A stretch of 64,000 nt of DNA from Pseudothauera nasutitermitis (GCF_004801295.1 NZ_SSOC01000001.1:434001-498000); one strand, 5' to 3'. Shown: positions 35,766 through 46,017, counted from the first letter of the stretch. The notes: generated from the letters alone by a model not told the origin. Made by a program: numbers and translations.

Positions 35766-36596
35766 CTATCGGTTTCTCAGTCGGGGGTTGAGCGCGTCGT
35801 TGAGGCCCTGGCCGACCAGCGAGACCGCCAGCACGGTGAGCAGGATGGCCACGCCGGGAATCGCCGACACGTACCACTGGTCGCGCAGCACGCTGCGTCC
35901 GCCGCCGATCAGGTTGCCCCACGAGGGCACGTTGGGGTCGGACAGGTTGAGGAAGGCCAGCGCGCTTTCCAGCAGGATGGCCACCGCCATGATCACGCTG
36001 GCGTACACCACCACCGGCGGCAGCGCGTTGGGCAGGATCTCGCCGAAGATCAGGCGCAGGTCGCCCAGCCCCAGGGTGCGCCCGGCCTGCACGAACTCGC
36101 GGTTGCGCAGGCTGAGGAATTCCGCGCGGGTCAGGCGCGCGGCGGGCGGCCAGGAGACCACGCCGATGGCCACGATGATGGTGTTCAGCTCGGAGCCGAA
36201 CACCGCCACCAGCACCAGCAGCAACAGGAAGTTGGGCAGGATCTGGAAGGCTTCGGTGATGCGCATCAGCACGTCGTCGACCACCCCGCCGTAATAGCCC
36301 GACAGCGCGCCCACGACGATGCCGATGAGGATGGCGATCAGCGTGGCGACGAAGCCGATCACCAGCGACACGCGCGCGCCGTGGAAGATCTGCGCGGCAA
36401 TGTCGCGCCCGCTGTGATCGGTGCCCAGCCAGAAGGCGGCGTTGGCGAACGGCCATTGCAGCGGCCGTCCGGCCAGCCCGAGCGGATCGTCGGGGAACAG
36501 CAGGCCGGCGGTGGCCGCCAGCGCCAGCACGGCGGCGAGCAGCAGCAGGCCGATGGCCGCCGCCGGGTTGCGCAGGTAGTCGCGGATGAACTGCAT
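35766..36596 (-). CDS. Dipeptide-type ABC permease (DppC-like)
   Basis: 276 residues. [21 protein letters not shown] is followed by a periplasmic [22 protein letters not shown], the classical DppC/OppC signature, then five further membrane segments and the coupling loop [23 protein letters not shown]. Its ATG is the last three bases of repeat A copy 2. It pairs with the DppB-like permease encoded upstream. Confidence 0.92.
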   Translation of the reverse strand: MQFIRDYLRNPAAAIGLLLLAAVLALAATAGLLFPDDPLGLAGRPLQWPFANAAFWLGTDHSGRDIAAQIFHGARVSLVIGFVATLIAILIGIVVGALSGYYGGVVDDVLMRITEAFQILPNFLLLLVLVAVFGSELNTIIVAIGVVSWPPAARLTRAEFLSLRNREFVQAGRTLGLGDLRLIFGEILPNALPPVVVYASVIMAVAILLESALAFLNLSDPNVPSWGNLIGGGRSVLRDQWYVSAIPGVAILLTVLAVSLVGQGLNDALNPRLRNR

Positions 36597-36679
36597 GTCA
36601 GTACGCGCTGAGCCGCCTCAAGCGTACTGGCTCCCCCTTGGGGGGCAGCGAACGCAGTGAGCGTGGGGGTCGTTTCATC
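36594..36679 (-). repeat. Interspersed repeat A, copy 2
   Basis: About 86 bp, the inverse of 29317-29402 with few differences. It fills the gap between the stop of the DppB-like gene and the ATG of the DppC-like gene. Confidence 0.9.
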
Positions 36680-36680
36680 T

Positions 36681-37658
36681 TCAGTGCTCCCCGCTGATGC
36701 GCGGATCGAGCTTGGCGTACAGCAGATCGACCACGAAGTTGATGAAGATCACCAGCAGCGCGGAGACGAACACCACGCCGAGCAGGGTGTTGAGGTCGCG
36801 CTGCATCACCGATTCATAGGCCAGCCGGCCCAGGCCGGGCAGGGCGAAGACGCTTTCCACCACCACCGAGCCGCCCAGCATGGTGCCGGCCTGCAGGCCG
36901 ATCAGGGTGACCATGGGCAGCAGGGCGTTGCGCAGCACGTGGCGTACCACCACGGCGCCCTCGGCGAGGCCCTTGGCGCGCGCGGTGCGCACGAAGTCCA
37001 GCGTGGACACCTCCAGCATCGAGGCGCGCATGATGCGCAGGTAGATGGCCAGGAAGATCAGCGCCAGGGTGAGCGTGGGCAGCACCAGATGGCGCAGCGT
37101 ATCGACGAACAGCGCCCAGCCCTGCAGCCCGCCGCCGATGGTGCCGAAGCCGCCGGCCGGCAGCCAGCCCAGGTACACGGCGAAGAAGAACATGCCCATC
37201 AGCCCGAACCAGAACGACGGGGTGGCGTAGAACACCAGGCCCAGCGTGGAGATCAGCGTGTCCGGCCAGCGGTTGACGCGGCGCGCGGCAAGGATGCCCA
37301 GCACCATGCCGGCGGCGAACGCGAAGGACAGCGCGGAGCCCATCAGCAGCAGGGTGGCCGGCAGGCGCTCGACGATCACGTCGATCACCGGCTTGCCGTA
37401 GATCGCCGAATGGCCCAGGTCCAGATGCACCAGGCGCCACAGGTAGTCGGCCAGCCGCGCGCTGGTGGATTGGTCCAGCGCGTAGTGGCGGCGCAGTTCC
37501 TCGATCATCGTCGGGTCGCCGCCGCCGACCTGGGCGACCAGCGCATCCACGGTGTCGCCCGGGGCCAGCTGCAGCAGCAGGAACAGCCCGGCCAGGATGA
37601 TCAGCAGGGCGGGCAGGGCGGCGAGCAGACGCCGCCCTGCCAGGGTGAGCAGACGCAT
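36681..37658 (-). CDS. Dipeptide-type ABC permease (DppB-like)
   Basis: 325 residues with six membrane segments. MRLLTLAGRRLLAALPALLIILAG, ALDQSTSARLADYLWRLVHLDLG and the loop LDFVRTARAKGLAEGAVVVRHVLRNALLP are diagnostic of DppB/OppB permeases. It follows the binding-protein gene by 12 bases. Confidence 0.93.
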   Translation of the reverse strand: MRLLTLAGRRLLAALPALLIILAGLFLLLQLAPGDTVDALVAQVGGGDPTMIEELRRHYALDQSTSARLADYLWRLVHLDLGHSAIYGKPVIDVIVERLPATLLLMGSALSFAFAAGMVLGILAARRVNRWPDTLISTLGLVFYATPSFWFGLMGMFFFAVYLGWLPAGGFGTIGGGLQGWALFVDTLRHLVLPTLTLALIFLAIYLRIMRASMLEVSTLDFVRTARAKGLAEGAVVVRHVLRNALLPMVTLIGLQAGTMLGGSVVVESVFALPGLGRLAYESVMQRDLNTLLGVVFVSALLVIFINFVVDLLYAKLDPRISGEH

Positions 37659-37670
37659 CGATTCCGTGCC

Positions 37671-39281
37671 TCAGGCGGTGAGCCAGGTGTCGTGCCAGCT
37701 GCTCGACGGCCAGCGCGCGGTGTTGTGGCCGTTGTGCACCTTCTTGCTGACCACGGAATAGAAGTCGCGCTCGATGGCGAACCAGATCGGGAACTGCTCG
37801 TCGATCTCGCGCACCACCTCGGCGTACAGTTCGCGGCGCTTGGCCGGATCGATCTCGGAGGCGGCGTCCTCGATCAGCGTGTCCACCTTCTCGGACTTCC
37901 AGCCGTACTGGTTGGTCCACGGCGAACCGGCCGGGCTGCCGGAGTGCAGCCACACCGTGGTGGATACCGCCGGGTCGCCGCGGTACTGGTGCCAGCCGGT
38001 GGCGATGTCGAAGTTGTGTTCCTTGTACACCGCGGCCAGCGAGGCGGCGTAGTCGAAGTTGGTGATTTCCACGCGGATGCCCACGGCGGCCAGCGACTGC
38101 TGGATGAAGGTGGCGAACAGCGGCACGTCCTCGCCGTTCTGGATCGGCACCAGCTTCAGCGTGAAGCGCACGCCGCCCGCGCCGCGCCGGTAGCCGGCCT
38201 CGTCCAGCAGGGCCTCGGCGCGCGCCTTGTCGAAGGGGTAGGCCACCTTGGCGTCCTTCGGATAGAAGGCGGTGGAGGTGGACGGAATCGGCCCGGTGCC
38301 CGGCCGGCCCTGGCCGTACAGGAAGTTCTCGATGAAGAAGGGGATGTTGATGGCGTGGGCGATGGCGCGGCGCACGCGGATGTCGGCGATTTCCTTGCGG
38401 CGGAAGTTGAATTCCAGCGTGTTGTTGAACTGGTTGGCTTCCAGGCCCTTGGCGGTGACCTCGAAGTCCGGGTTCTTGGAGAGGCGGTCGAGATCGGCCA
38501 GCGCCAGCTGCGAATAGGCGCTCAGCTGCACCTGGCCGGTTTCCAGCGCGGCGGTGGCGGCGCTGCGGTCGGTGATGATGCGCCACACGATGCGGTCCAG
38601 ATAGGGCTGGTCCTTGCGCCAGTAGTCCGGGTTGCGCTCGGCGATGATGTACTGGCCGCGCTCGTACTGCACGAAGCGGTACGGGCCGGTGCCGATGGGC
38701 GCGGTGTTGGCGGGGTTCTCCAGCACGTTGGTGCCCTCGAACACATGGCGCGGCACCACGTAGCCCAGGTCGGCCAGCGCGCGCAGCAGCAGGTCCAGCG
38801 GAATCGGGCGGGAATAGCGGAACACCGCGGTGTGCGCGTCGGGCGTATCCACGGCTTCCAGGTTCTGCTGCAGGCCGGTGGAGAAGTTCAGGTGCTTCTT
38901 CCACAGCTCCAGCGCGTTGTACTGCACGTCGGCGGCGGTGAACGGCTTGCCGTCGTGCCACTTCACGCCCTCGCGCAGCTTGAAGGTGATCGTCTTGCCG
39001 TCCTTGGAGGACTCCCACGCGGTGGCCAGCTGCGCAACGATCTTGCCGTCGGCATCCAGGTCGACCAGCGATTCGATGATCTTGCTGGTGACGATGTACA
39101 CGCCGGTGGAAGCGCGCAGCGAGGGGTTCAGGATGCGTTGTTCCGAAGCCAGGTGGACGTTCAGCACGCCCCCCTTGCGCGGCGCGCCGGCTTCGGCGCG
39201 CGCATGGGCGAAGGGCGGAAAGAACGCCGAGGCGGCCAGCGCGCCGGAGGACAGCAGAAGTTCGCGACGGGTGAGTTTCAT
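37671..39281 (-). CDS. Periplasmic substrate-binding protein, peptide/nickel type (SBP_bac_5)
   Basis: 536 residues from ATG 39281. A Tat-like signal (LTRRELLLSSGALAASAFF) precedes the SBP_bac_5 domain: KITFKLREGVKWHDGKPFTAADVQY is the family's central motif, then GTGPYRFVQYERGQYI and the conserved DYAASLAAVYKEHNFDIATGWH. Such receptors bind peptides, glutathione, nickel complexes or opines. The Tat signal suggests folding before export. First gene of the transporter-oxidase-M20-ATC-hydrolase operon. Confidence 0.9.
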   Translation of the reverse strand: MKLTRRELLLSSGALAASAFFPPFAHARAEAGAPRKGGVLNVHLASEQRILNPSLRASTGVYIVTSKIIESLVDLDADGKIVAQLATAWESSKDGKTITFKLREGVKWHDGKPFTAADVQYNALELWKKHLNFSTGLQQNLEAVDTPDAHTAVFRYSRPIPLDLLLRALADLGYVVPRHVFEGTNVLENPANTAPIGTGPYRFVQYERGQYIIAERNPDYWRKDQPYLDRIVWRIITDRSAATAALETGQVQLSAYSQLALADLDRLSKNPDFEVTAKGLEANQFNNTLEFNFRRKEIADIRVRRAIAHAINIPFFIENFLYGQGRPGTGPIPSTSTAFYPKDAKVAYPFDKARAEALLDEAGYRRGAGGVRFTLKLVPIQNGEDVPLFATFIQQSLAAVGIRVEITNFDYAASLAAVYKEHNFDIATGWHQYRGDPAVSTTVWLHSGSPAGSPWTNQYGWKSEKVDTLIEDAASEIDPAKRRELYAEVVREIDEQFPIWFAIERDFYSVVSKKVHNGHNTARWPSSSWHDTWLTA

Positions 39282-39569
39282 GGTGCGGACGGCTCCGTTT
39301 GAATGGATGAACGGCGCCGAGTGTAGGAGGGTGCGGAGCACCGGCGGAACTGAGGAAAACTGCGTTCGTTATCACTTGCGCCGGGGGTGGACGCGTGGGG
39401 AAGTGGCTTCGGAATTCCATTCGAGAATGAAAATGGTGGTTATCCGAAATAAAACTTGTCACAGATAGGTCCGCCCGCTGGCGAATCCGGCGGGGCAGAC
39501 ACGGTCGACCGCGACCGCAAAGCCGTGAGGCGCCCTGGGGCGTTTTGCTTTGTACCGGCGGGCAGGACC
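39282..39569. other. Intergenic region before the DUF1640 cassette
   Basis: 288 bases. The first part should hold the promoter of the transporter operon (AT-rich at 39415-39465). From 39530 it has a terminator-like remnant (CGCCC, TG, GGGCG and TTTTGCTTTG) and the first 28-base direct repeat (39541-39568). No gene recognised. Confidence 0.5.
39541..39568 (+). repeat. 28-base direct repeat flanking the DUF1640 cassette, left copy
   Basis: Begins CGTTTTGCTTTGTACC and continues GCGGGCAGGAC; repeated at 40139-40166 with one difference. The two copies lie 598 bases apart and bracket the hairpin-rich cassette. Confidence 0.85.
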
Positions 39570-39616
39570 TTTTGGTGACACGGAGGACCTGCCAGGTGGC
39601 GGTCCTGTCACCAAAA
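39570..39616. repeat. TTTTGGTGACA hairpin 1
   Basis: TTTTGGTGACA (39570-39580) and TGTCACCAAAA (39606-39616) are perfect 11-base arms, with an inner GGACC/GGTCC helix. It forms a 47-base cruciform or RNA hairpin upstream of the DUF1640 gene. Confidence 0.88.
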
Positions 39617-39631
39617 CGGTAGAGTCCGCCT

Positions 39632-39672
39632 TGGTGACAGACAGATTCATCGAGCAACTGCGTTTGTCACCA
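39632..39672. repeat. TTTTGGTGACA hairpin 2
   Basis: TGGTGACA (39632-39639) and TGTCACCA (39665-39672) are inverted around 25 bases and end 15 bases before the DUF1640 start. Confidence 0.8.
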
Positions 39673-39687
39673 TTCTAGGAGCACACA

Positions 39688-39966
39688 ATGGCCGCCATCA
39701 CTTTCGACACGCTGAAATACGTTGAGCGCCTCAAGGCCGCCGGCCTGCCCGAGCAGCACGCCAAGGCCGAGGCCGAAGCCCTGCGCGATGCGCTCGGTGA
39801 TCTGGTCGAGATGCGAAGCCTCGCCACCAAAGAAGACGTCAACGTGCTTAGAGCCGAGATCGAAACCAAAATCTCCGACGCCAAGGCCGACATCATCAAG
39901 TGGATGGCCGGGCTGTTGCTCGCCCAGGCTGGACTGGTGACCGCACTGGTCAAACTGATCGGATAA
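39688..39966 (+). CDS. Small coiled-coil DUF1640 protein
   Basis: 92 residues. FDTLKYVERLKAAGLPEQHAKAEAEALRDAL at the N-terminus, a coiled-coil centre (ATKEDVNVLRAEIETKISDAKADI) and a C-terminal membrane helix (IIKWMAGLLLAQAGLVTALV, about 69-88) fit DUF1640, distant relatives of the mitochondrial MCU regulator CCDC90. In bacteria these tail-anchored proteins have no known role and often occur in several copies. AGGAG lies seven bases before the ATG. The gene has its own terminator and is wrapped by four hairpins of the TTTTGGTGACA type, unlike anything else in the window. Confidence 0.85.
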   Translation: MAAITFDTLKYVERLKAAGLPEQHAKAEAEALRDALGDLVEMRSLATKEDVNVLRAEIETKISDAKADIIKWMAGLLLAQAGLVTALVKLIG

Positions 39967-40020
39967 TTGGTGACACGCCCAGGCCGGCGCCGGCCCGGCC
40001 GAGGACAAACCTGTCACCAA
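39967..40020. repeat. TTTTGGTGACA hairpin 3
   Basis: TTGGTGACA (39967-39975) and TGTCACCAA (40012-40020) flank 36 bases; the left arm overlaps the DUF1640 stop-codon region. Confidence 0.85.
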
Positions 40021-40025
40021 AAACG

Positions 40026-40056
40026 AACGCCCCAGCGATGGGGCGTTTTGCTTTTT
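40026..40056 (+). terminator. Intrinsic terminator of the DUF1640 gene
   Basis: AACGCCCC, a six-base loop, GGGGCGTT and then TTGCTTTTTT, 60 bases past the stop codon. Confidence 0.9.
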
Positions 40057-40118
40057 TGGTGACACCGCGGTGGATCTCGAGGATCTGTTTGTCACCAAAA
40101 GGCATGGTTTTGGTGACG
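40054..40118. repeat. TTTTGGTGACA hairpin 4 plus a single extra arm
   Basis: TTTTGGTGACA (40054-40064) and TGTCACCAAAA (40090-40100) are perfect arms; a further TTTTGGTGACG follows at 40108-40118 without a partner. Confidence 0.85.
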
Positions 40119-40138
40119 CCGGCAACTCAACTGCGCCA

Positions 40139-40166
40139 CGTTTTGCTTTGTACCTGCGGGCAGGAC
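40139..40166 (+). repeat. 28-base direct repeat, right copy
   Basis: Second copy of the repeat at 39541-39568, 13 bases before the stop codon of the outer-membrane channel gene. Confidence 0.85.
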
Positions 40167-40179
40167 TGTTCACTCAGTT

Positions 40180-41598
40180 TCAGTCGGTTCCGTCCCCCAA
40201 CACCTTGTAGAGCGTGACGCGATTGGTGGCTTCGTTCAGCATCAGCGTGATCAGTGTCTGCTGGGCGGAGTAGAGGGTACGCTGCGCGCTCAGCGCTTCG
40301 AGTGAGCTGTCAACGCCTTCGCGCCAGCGCGCATCGGCCAGTGTGTGGCTGCGCTGGGTTGCCTCGACCAACGCGCGCTGCGCCGCCAGGCGCTCGTCGA
40401 TACGGGCGCGTTCGTCGAGCGCATCGGCTACCTCGCGGAAAGCCGTCTGGATGGCAAGTTCATACTCGGCCACCGAGATATCGCGCGAGATCGTGGCCAC
40501 GTCCAGTTCCGCGCGCAGGGCGCCTGCGTTGAAGATCGGTACGGTGATGCTGGGCACGAAGGACCAGATGCGCTGCGCCCCGTTGAACAACGCCGACAGC
40601 GAACTGCTGCCCACGCCAGTCGAGGCAGTCAGGGATACGCTGGGAAAGAAAGCTGCGCGCGCGGCGCCGATATTGGCATTGGCCGCTTTCAGGTTGTGCT
40701 CGGCCGCCAGCACGTCCGGGCGCTGCAGGAGGACGCTGGAAGACAGGTGCGCAGGGATGGGCGCCAGCGCGACCAGGATGTCGAAGGCGTCTTGCGGCAC
40801 CGGCAGCAAGGCGTCCGGCACCGGCGCGCCGACCAGCAGGCTCAATGCATTGCGGGCCTGGGCCAGGCTGGTATCGTAGCTGGCGACGTCCGCGCGGGCG
40901 CTCTCCACACTGGCCTGTACCGAGGCCAGATCCACGCCCGAGACCATGCCTTCCTGATGGCGGAAGCGGGTCAGCGCCAGCGAGCGCTGCTGGCTCTGCA
41001 GCGTTTGCTGCGCCAATGCCGATTGCTGCTGGTAGGCCGCCATCGACAGCCATTGCCCGGCCACTTCGGCCAACAGGCTCAGGCGTGTGCTGCGCTGGGT
41101 CTCTGCGGTGGCCAGGAACGTCTCCAGCGCTTCGTCACGCAGGCTTTGCACGCGGCCGAACAAGTCCAGCTCCCAGTTGCTGAGGCCGACTTCGGCCGAG
41201 TAGCTGCGCGTGGTGCCGCCGCTTGTGGTACGTGCTGCGCTCTGGCCACCGGCGGCCTGGATGGAGGGCCACTGCTCGGCGCCCTGGATGCGGTACTGCG
41301 CGCGCGACTTCTCGATATTGAGCACGGCTACGCGCAGGTCGCGGTTGTTGGCCAGCGCCAGATCCACAACCTGCTGCAGGCGCGGGTCGATGAAAACCTC
41401 GCGCCATGGCCTCAACCCGGCATCGGCACGGTCCAGGCCGGCACTGCCGGTGGCATCGGCTTGCGATGGCGTGGAAAAGTGCCCGGGCACCGGCGCTTCG
41501 GGGCGCTGGTACTCGGGCGCCAGGCTGGCGCAGCCGGCCAGCGCCAGGGCGCAGTACAGCGCGGCGACGCGCGAAGCGGGCGCGACAGGCATCATCAT
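40180..41598 (-). CDS. RND-pump outer-membrane channel lipoprotein (OprM/NodT type)
   Basis: 472 residues. Lipobox LALAGC at Cys23, then two OEP repeats with the typical [10 protein letters not shown] start, [36 protein letters not shown] and a second-half [14 protein letters not shown]. It is the exit duct of the tripartite RND pump. Last gene of the MFP-RND-channel operon; its ATG overlaps the pump gene's stop by four bases. Confidence 0.93.
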   Translation of the reverse strand: MMMPVAPASRVAALYCALALAGCASLAPEYQRPEAPVPGHFSTPSQADATGSAGLDRADAGLRPWREVFIDPRLQQVVDLALANNRDLRVAVLNIEKSRAQYRIQGAEQWPSIQAAGGQSAARTTSGGTTRSYSAEVGLSNWELDLFGRVQSLRDEALETFLATAETQRSTRLSLLAEVAGQWLSMAAYQQQSALAQQTLQSQQRSLALTRFRHQEGMVSGVDLASVQASVESARADVASYDTSLAQARNALSLLVGAPVPDALLPVPQDAFDILVALAPIPAHLSSSVLLQRPDVLAAEHNLKAANANIGAARAAFFPSVSLTASTGVGSSSLSALFNGAQRIWSFVPSITVPIFNAGALRAELDVATISRDISVAEYELAIQTAFREVADALDERARIDERLAAQRALVEATQRSHTLADARWREGVDSSLEALSAQRTLYSAQQTLITLMLNEATNRVTLYKVLGDGTD

Positions 41599-44500
41599 TG
41601 GCTCACCTCCTCATGCGCCCTGTCGCCGTGCTGGCGGGGTTTTCCGGGAAACAGACTGCGCACGATCACATAGAACAGGGGCACGAAGAACACGCCCAGG
41701 AAGGTCGAGGCCAGCGTGCCGCCGAACACGCCAGTGCCCAGCGAGTGCCGCCCGCCGGCACCGGCGCCGCTGCTGACCACCAGCGGCAGCACGCCGAGCA
41801 GAAAGGCCAGGGAAGTCATCAGGATCGGCCGCAAGCGCATGCGCGCCGCCTGCAGCGTCGCCTCGATCAGCGACAGACCCTTTTCCTCCAGCTCCTTGGC
41901 GAACTCCACGATCAGGATGCCGTTCTTGGCCGCCAGGCCCACGGTGGCCAGCAGGCCGACCTGGAAGTACACATCGTTGGAGAGGCCGCGCAGCGAGGTC
42001 AGCAGCACCGCGCCGACGATGCCGATGGGGACGGCCAGCATCACCGAGAAGGGCACCGACCAGCTCTCGTACAGTGCCGCCAGGCACAGGAACACGAACA
42101 ACAGCGACACAGCGTACAGCAGCGGTGCCTGTGCGCCGGAGAGCTGCTCCTGGTAAGACAGGCCCGACCATGCATAGCCCATGCCCGCAGGCAGTTGCCC
42201 CACCAGTCGCGCCATTTCGCTCATGGCCGTGCCGGAGCTGACGCCGCTGGCGGCTTCGCCGGTGATCTCCATTGAGGCCGAGCCGTTGAAGCGCGCCAGC
42301 GACGCCGGCGCATGGCGCCACCCGCTGGTGGCGAAGGCGTCGAACGGCACCATCTGGCCCTGGCTGTTGCGCACCGACCAGCGCTGGATGTCCTGCGGCA
42401 GCATGCGCGTGTCGGCCTGGCCCTGCACGTACACGCGCTTGATGCGGCCGCGGTCGATGAAGTCGTTCACGTACGAGCCGCCCATGGCGATCGACAGGGT
42501 ATCGTTGATGTCGCCGATGCTCAGGTTCTGCGCGGCGGCCTTGGCGTCATCGATGCGGATGTCGAAGGTCGGCGCATCCTCGGCGCTGCCGTAGCGCACG
42601 TTGCTGACCGAGGGATTCCCGGCGGCCCAGGCCAGCAGTTGTTGGCGGGCCGCCACCAGGGCGTCGTGGCCGGCGCCGCCCAGGTCCTGCAGTTGCAGGG
42701 TGAAGCCCGAACTCTGGCCCATGCCGGGAATGCCGGAGGGCGCCATGGCGAAGATCTCGGCGTCCTTGACGCTGGACATGGCCATGCTGATGCGCATGCC
42801 GATCTCCTGTGCGTTGGCCTCGCGCAGCGACCAGTCCTTGAGCTTGACGAAACCCATGCCGGCGTTCTGCCCGCTGCCGCCGAAGCTGAAACCGGCCACC
42901 GCCATGATGGATTCGACTTCGGGCTGTTCGAGCACGTAGCCGGAAAGCTGCTCCATGGTGGCCAGGGTCAGCTCCTGCGTGGCGCCGGGCGGCAGCTTGA
43001 CCTGCACCATCAGCATGCCCTGGTCTTCTTCCGGCAGGAAGGCGGTGGGCAGGCGCCAGAACAGCACCGCCAGTGCACCGACCAGCAGCGCATAGCCCAG
43101 CAGTCCCAGGCCGCGCCGACCGAGCAGGCTGTGCACGCCATCATGGTAGCGGCCGTTGGCGCGGTCGAACCAGCGGTTGAAGGCGGCAAAGAAGCGCCCC
43201 AGCGGCCCGCGCGGCGAGACCTCGCCGCCCTGGGGCACATGCTTGAGCAGGCTGGCGCACAGGGCGGGCGTGAGCATGATGGCCACCAGCAGCGACAACA
43301 GCATGGCCGCGGCGATTGTTACCGAGAACTGGCGGTAGATCATGCCGGTGGAGCCGCCGAAGAAGGCCATCGGCACGAACACCGCGGTCAGCACCAGCGC
43401 GATGCCGATCAGTGCGCCGGTGATCTGGCCCATCGACTTGCGCGTGGCCTCGCGCGGCGACAGGCCTTCCTCGCGCATCACGCGCTCGACGTTCTCGACC
43501 ACGACGATGGCGTCATCGACCAGCAGGCCGATGGCCAGCACCATGCCGAACATGCTCAGCGTGTTGATCGAGTAGCCCAGCGCGGCCAGTACGCCGAAGG
43601 TGCCCATCAGCACCACCGGCACCGCGATGGCGGGGATCAGCGTGGCGCGCCAGTTCTGCAGGAACAGGTACATGATGAGCACCACCAGCGCGATGGCTTC
43701 CAGCAGGGTCTTGGCCACTTCCTGGATGGAAATCTCCACGAAGGGCGTGGTGTCGTAGGCGATCGCGTAGCTCAGGCCGGCGGGGAAGAACACCGACAAC
43801 TCCTTGAGTCGCGCATCGACGGCCCTGGAGACGCTCAGTGCATTGGCACCGCTGGCCAGCTCGATGCCGATGCCTGCGGCAGGCTTGCCATTGAAGGCGC
43901 CGACCTGCTCATAGTCCTCGCTGCCCAGTTCCACCGTCGCCACGTCGCCCAGGCGCACCAGGGCACCGCCGCTGTCGGCCTTGAGCACGATCTGGCGGAA
44001 CTGCTCGGCGGTCTGCAGGCGGCTGCGCGCCGAAATGGTGGCGTTCAGGCGCTGGCCCTGCACCTGCGGCAACGCGCCCAGCGCGCCCGAGGACACATCG
44101 CTGTTCTGCACCTGGATCGCGCTGGACACGTCGCTGGGCATCAAGTCGTAGGTACGCAGCCTCTCGGGGTCCAGCCAGATGCGCATCGCGTACTTGGAGC
44201 CCATCACCCGCACGTTGCCCACGCCCGAGACCCGGCTGATCGGGTCCTGCAGTGTGGAACTCATGTAGTCGGCGATGTCGGTGCGGTCCATGCTGCCGTC
44301 CTCGGAGAAGAAGGCCAGCACCATGAAGATGTTGCCCGAGGACTTGCTCACCGTGACTCCGGTGTTCTGCACCGCATCGGGCAACATGGATTCGGCCTGC
44401 TGCAGCTTGTTCTGCACCTGCACCTGGGCGGTGTCCGGGTCGGTGCCGGATTCGAAGGTCAGCGTCACCCGCGCGCTGCCCGAGGACGAACTGGTCGACG

Positions 44501-44735
44501 ACATGTACATCAGGTTGTCCAGCCCGGTCATCTGCTGCTCGATGACCTGGGTGACCGAGTTCTCCACCGTCTCGGCCGAGGCGCCGGTGTAGCTGGCGCT
44601 GATCGACACCGATGGCGGCGCGATGTCGGGGTACTGCTCCAGCGGCAGGGTGGTGATGGACAGGATGCCCGCCAGCGTGATGACGATGGCGATCACCCAG
44701 GCAAAGATCGGGCGGTCGATGAAAAAGCGTGACAT
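41595..44735 (-). CDS. HAE1-family RND multidrug efflux pump (AcrB/MexB type)
   Basis: 1046 residues, normal for AcrB-like transporters. It begins [19 protein letters not shown]; porter loops and 12 membrane segments follow. The proton-relay region in TM4 reads [21 protein letters not shown], with the two adjacent Asp residues essential in AcrB, and TM10-11 has [17 protein letters not shown] with the relay Lys. ATG 44735 is chosen because longer versions run through a low-complexity stretch that lacks AcrB similarity. Probably exports drugs, dyes or detergents. Confidence 0.96.
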   Translation of the reverse strand: MSRFFIDRPIFAWVIAIVITLAGILSITTLPLEQYPDIAPPSVSISASYTGASAETVENSVTQVIEQQMTGLDNLMYMSSTSSSSGSARVTLTFESGTDPDTAQVQVQNKLQQAESMLPDAVQNTGVTVSKSSGNIFMVLAFFSEDGSMDRTDIADYMSSTLQDPISRVSGVGNVRVMGSKYAMRIWLDPERLRTYDLMPSDVSSAIQVQNSDVSSGALGALPQVQGQRLNATISARSRLQTAEQFRQIVLKADSGGALVRLGDVATVELGSEDYEQVGAFNGKPAAGIGIELASGANALSVSRAVDARLKELSVFFPAGLSYAIAYDTTPFVEISIQEVAKTLLEAIALVVLIMYLFLQNWRATLIPAIAVPVVLMGTFGVLAALGYSINTLSMFGMVLAIGLLVDDAIVVVENVERVMREEGLSPREATRKSMGQITGALIGIALVLTAVFVPMAFFGGSTGMIYRQFSVTIAAAMLLSLLVAIMLTPALCASLLKHVPQGGEVSPRGPLGRFFAAFNRWFDRANGRYHDGVHSLLGRRGLGLLGYALLVGALAVLFWRLPTAFLPEEDQGMLMVQVKLPPGATQELTLATMEQLSGYVLEQPEVESIMAVAGFSFGGSGQNAGMGFVKLKDWSLREANAQEIGMRISMAMSSVKDAEIFAMAPSGIPGMGQSSGFTLQLQDLGGAGHDALVAARQQLLAWAAGNPSVSNVRYGSAEDAPTFDIRIDDAKAAAQNLSIGDINDTLSIAMGGSYVNDFIDRGRIKRVYVQGQADTRMLPQDIQRWSVRNSQGQMVPFDAFATSGWRHAPASLARFNGSASMEITGEAASGVSSGTAMSEMARLVGQLPAGMGYAWSGLSYQEQLSGAQAPLLYAVSLLFVFLCLAALYESWSVPFSVMLAVPIGIVGAVLLTSLRGLSNDVYFQVGLLATVGLAAKNGILIVEFAKELEEKGLSLIEATLQAARMRLRPILMTSLAFLLGVLPLVVSSGAGAGGRHSLGTGVFGGTLASTFLGVFFVPLFYVIVRSLFPGKPRQHGDRAHEEVSQ

Positions 44736-44766
44736 GGGGCGCTGCGCTCCGTGCGATCTGGTGGTG

Positions 44767-46017
44767 TTATCGAGCAGCGCTCTGAGCGGCCTGCTGTTGC
44801 GGGGCGTCGGCCGCGGCGTCCGGCGCAGCGCGTTCAGCAGCACTGGGCGCTTGCGCCACCACATGCACCTGTATGGTGTCGCCCGCCTTGACCGCGTTGC
44901 CGCCGGCCACGATCAACTGCTCACCCGCCTGCAACCCGCTGTTGACCACCCACTGGTCATGACGCGCCTCACCGACGTCGATCACGCGCTGTTCGACCTT
45001 GCCGCCGGCGCCCACCAGCAACACCGTGGCCTCGCCCCGGGTGTTGCGCGTCACCGCCGTCTGCGGCACGAGGATCGCCTGCTGGTTGACGGCCATCGGA
45101 AGTTGCGCGCGCACATACATGCCCGGCAGCAGGGTACGGTCCGGATTCGGCACTACGGCGCGCAACGTCAAGTTGCCGGTGCCGGTATCGACGGCATCGC
45201 CCACCACCTCCAGCGTGCCGGTGTGGGCATGGGTACTGCCGTCCTCCAGCAGCAGGCGCACCTGCACCTTGCCATCGACGGCCCGCAGTGCACCGCTGGC
45301 CAATTGACGCTGCAGGGCCAGCAGCTGCGCGCTCGACTGCGCGACATCCACGTACAGCGGGTCGATCTGGCGGATCGTGGCCAGCGCCGATTCCTGGCTG
45401 GCCGTCACCAGCGCCCCGGGGGTGACCGTCGAAGTGCCGATGCGCCCGTCGATCGGGGCCTTGATACGCGTGTAGTCGAGGTTGATGCGCGCGGTCCGTA
45501 CCTCGGCCTGTGCGGCCTGCACCGCAGCCTGATTCTGGCGCAGCGTGGCATGCGCCTCGTCCAGATCCTGCTGGCTGACGGCATCCAGCTTGACCAGCCG
45601 CTCATAGCGCTCGGCCTTGGGGCGCGCCGACAACACGGCGGCCTCTCCCTGCGCCAGCGCAGCACGGGCGCTGTCATAAGCGGCCTGGTAGCTGGACGGA
45701 TCGATCTGGTAGAGCACTTCGCCGGCCTTGACCTGCTGCCCCTCGGTGAACAGGCGCTTTTGAATGATGCCGCCGACCTGCGGGCGCACTTCCGACACCA
45801 TGTAGGCCACCGTACGCCCGACCAGCGTCTGCTCCATCTGGAGTGGCTGTGTCTGCACCGGCCATACGTCGACCCGGGTCGCCTGAGGGGGCGGCAGTCC
45901 AACCGGCTCCTGTGAACAAGCGCCCAGCGCCAGGGACAGCAACAGCGCCATGGCCGGCAGCACATTGGCAGGACCCCAAAGACGCTGCATGCCGCCGCCA
46001 GGGATGCGCAAGCTCAT
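44767..46017 (-). CDS. RND periplasmic adaptor lipoprotein (AcrA/MexA type)
   Basis: 416 residues, start 46017 with GAGG 10 bases before. Lipobox LALGAC at Cys34. The adaptor order is seen: [39 protein letters not shown] (lipoyl half), an alpha hairpin, [17 protein letters not shown], a beta barrel and a Gln/Ala-rich tail. First gene of the pump operon, divergent from baeS. Confidence 0.94.
   Translation of the reverse strand: MSLRIPGGGMQRLWGPANVLPAMALLLSLALGACSQEPVGLPPPQATRVDVWPVQTQPLQMEQTLVGRTVAYMVSEVRPQVGGIIQKRLFTEGQQVKAGEVLYQIDPSSYQAAYDSARAALAQGEAAVLSARPKAERYERLVKLDAVSQQDLDEAHATLRQNQAAVQAAQAEVRTARINLDYTRIKAPIDGRIGTSTVTPGALVTASQESALATIRQIDPLYVDVAQSSAQLLALQRQLASGALRAVDGKVQVRLLLEDGSTHAHTGTLEVVGDAVDTGTGNLTLRAVVPNPDRTLLPGMYVRAQLPMAVNQQAILVPQTAVTRNTRGEATVLLVGAGGKVEQRVIDVGEARHDQWVVNSGLQAGEQLIVAGGNAVKAGDTIQVHVVAQAPSAAERAAPDAAADAPQQQAAQSAAR

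Noticed and set aside
36657..39302. Long plus-strand frame opposite the peptide-binding protein and DppB-like genes
   Set aside because: Antisense shadow; composition is His/Gln/Gly-rich and the opposite strand has a complete ABC importer.
39570..40118. CRISPR-like array of GGTGACA repeats
   Set aside because: The repeats are inverted pairs of 8-11 bases with irregular spacing around a gene, and there are no cas genes nearby.
44736..44864. N-terminal extension of 43 residues on the RND pump
   Set aside because: The extra residues are basic and low-complexity and overlap the end of the adaptor gene; AcrB-type pumps start at MSRFFIDRP.
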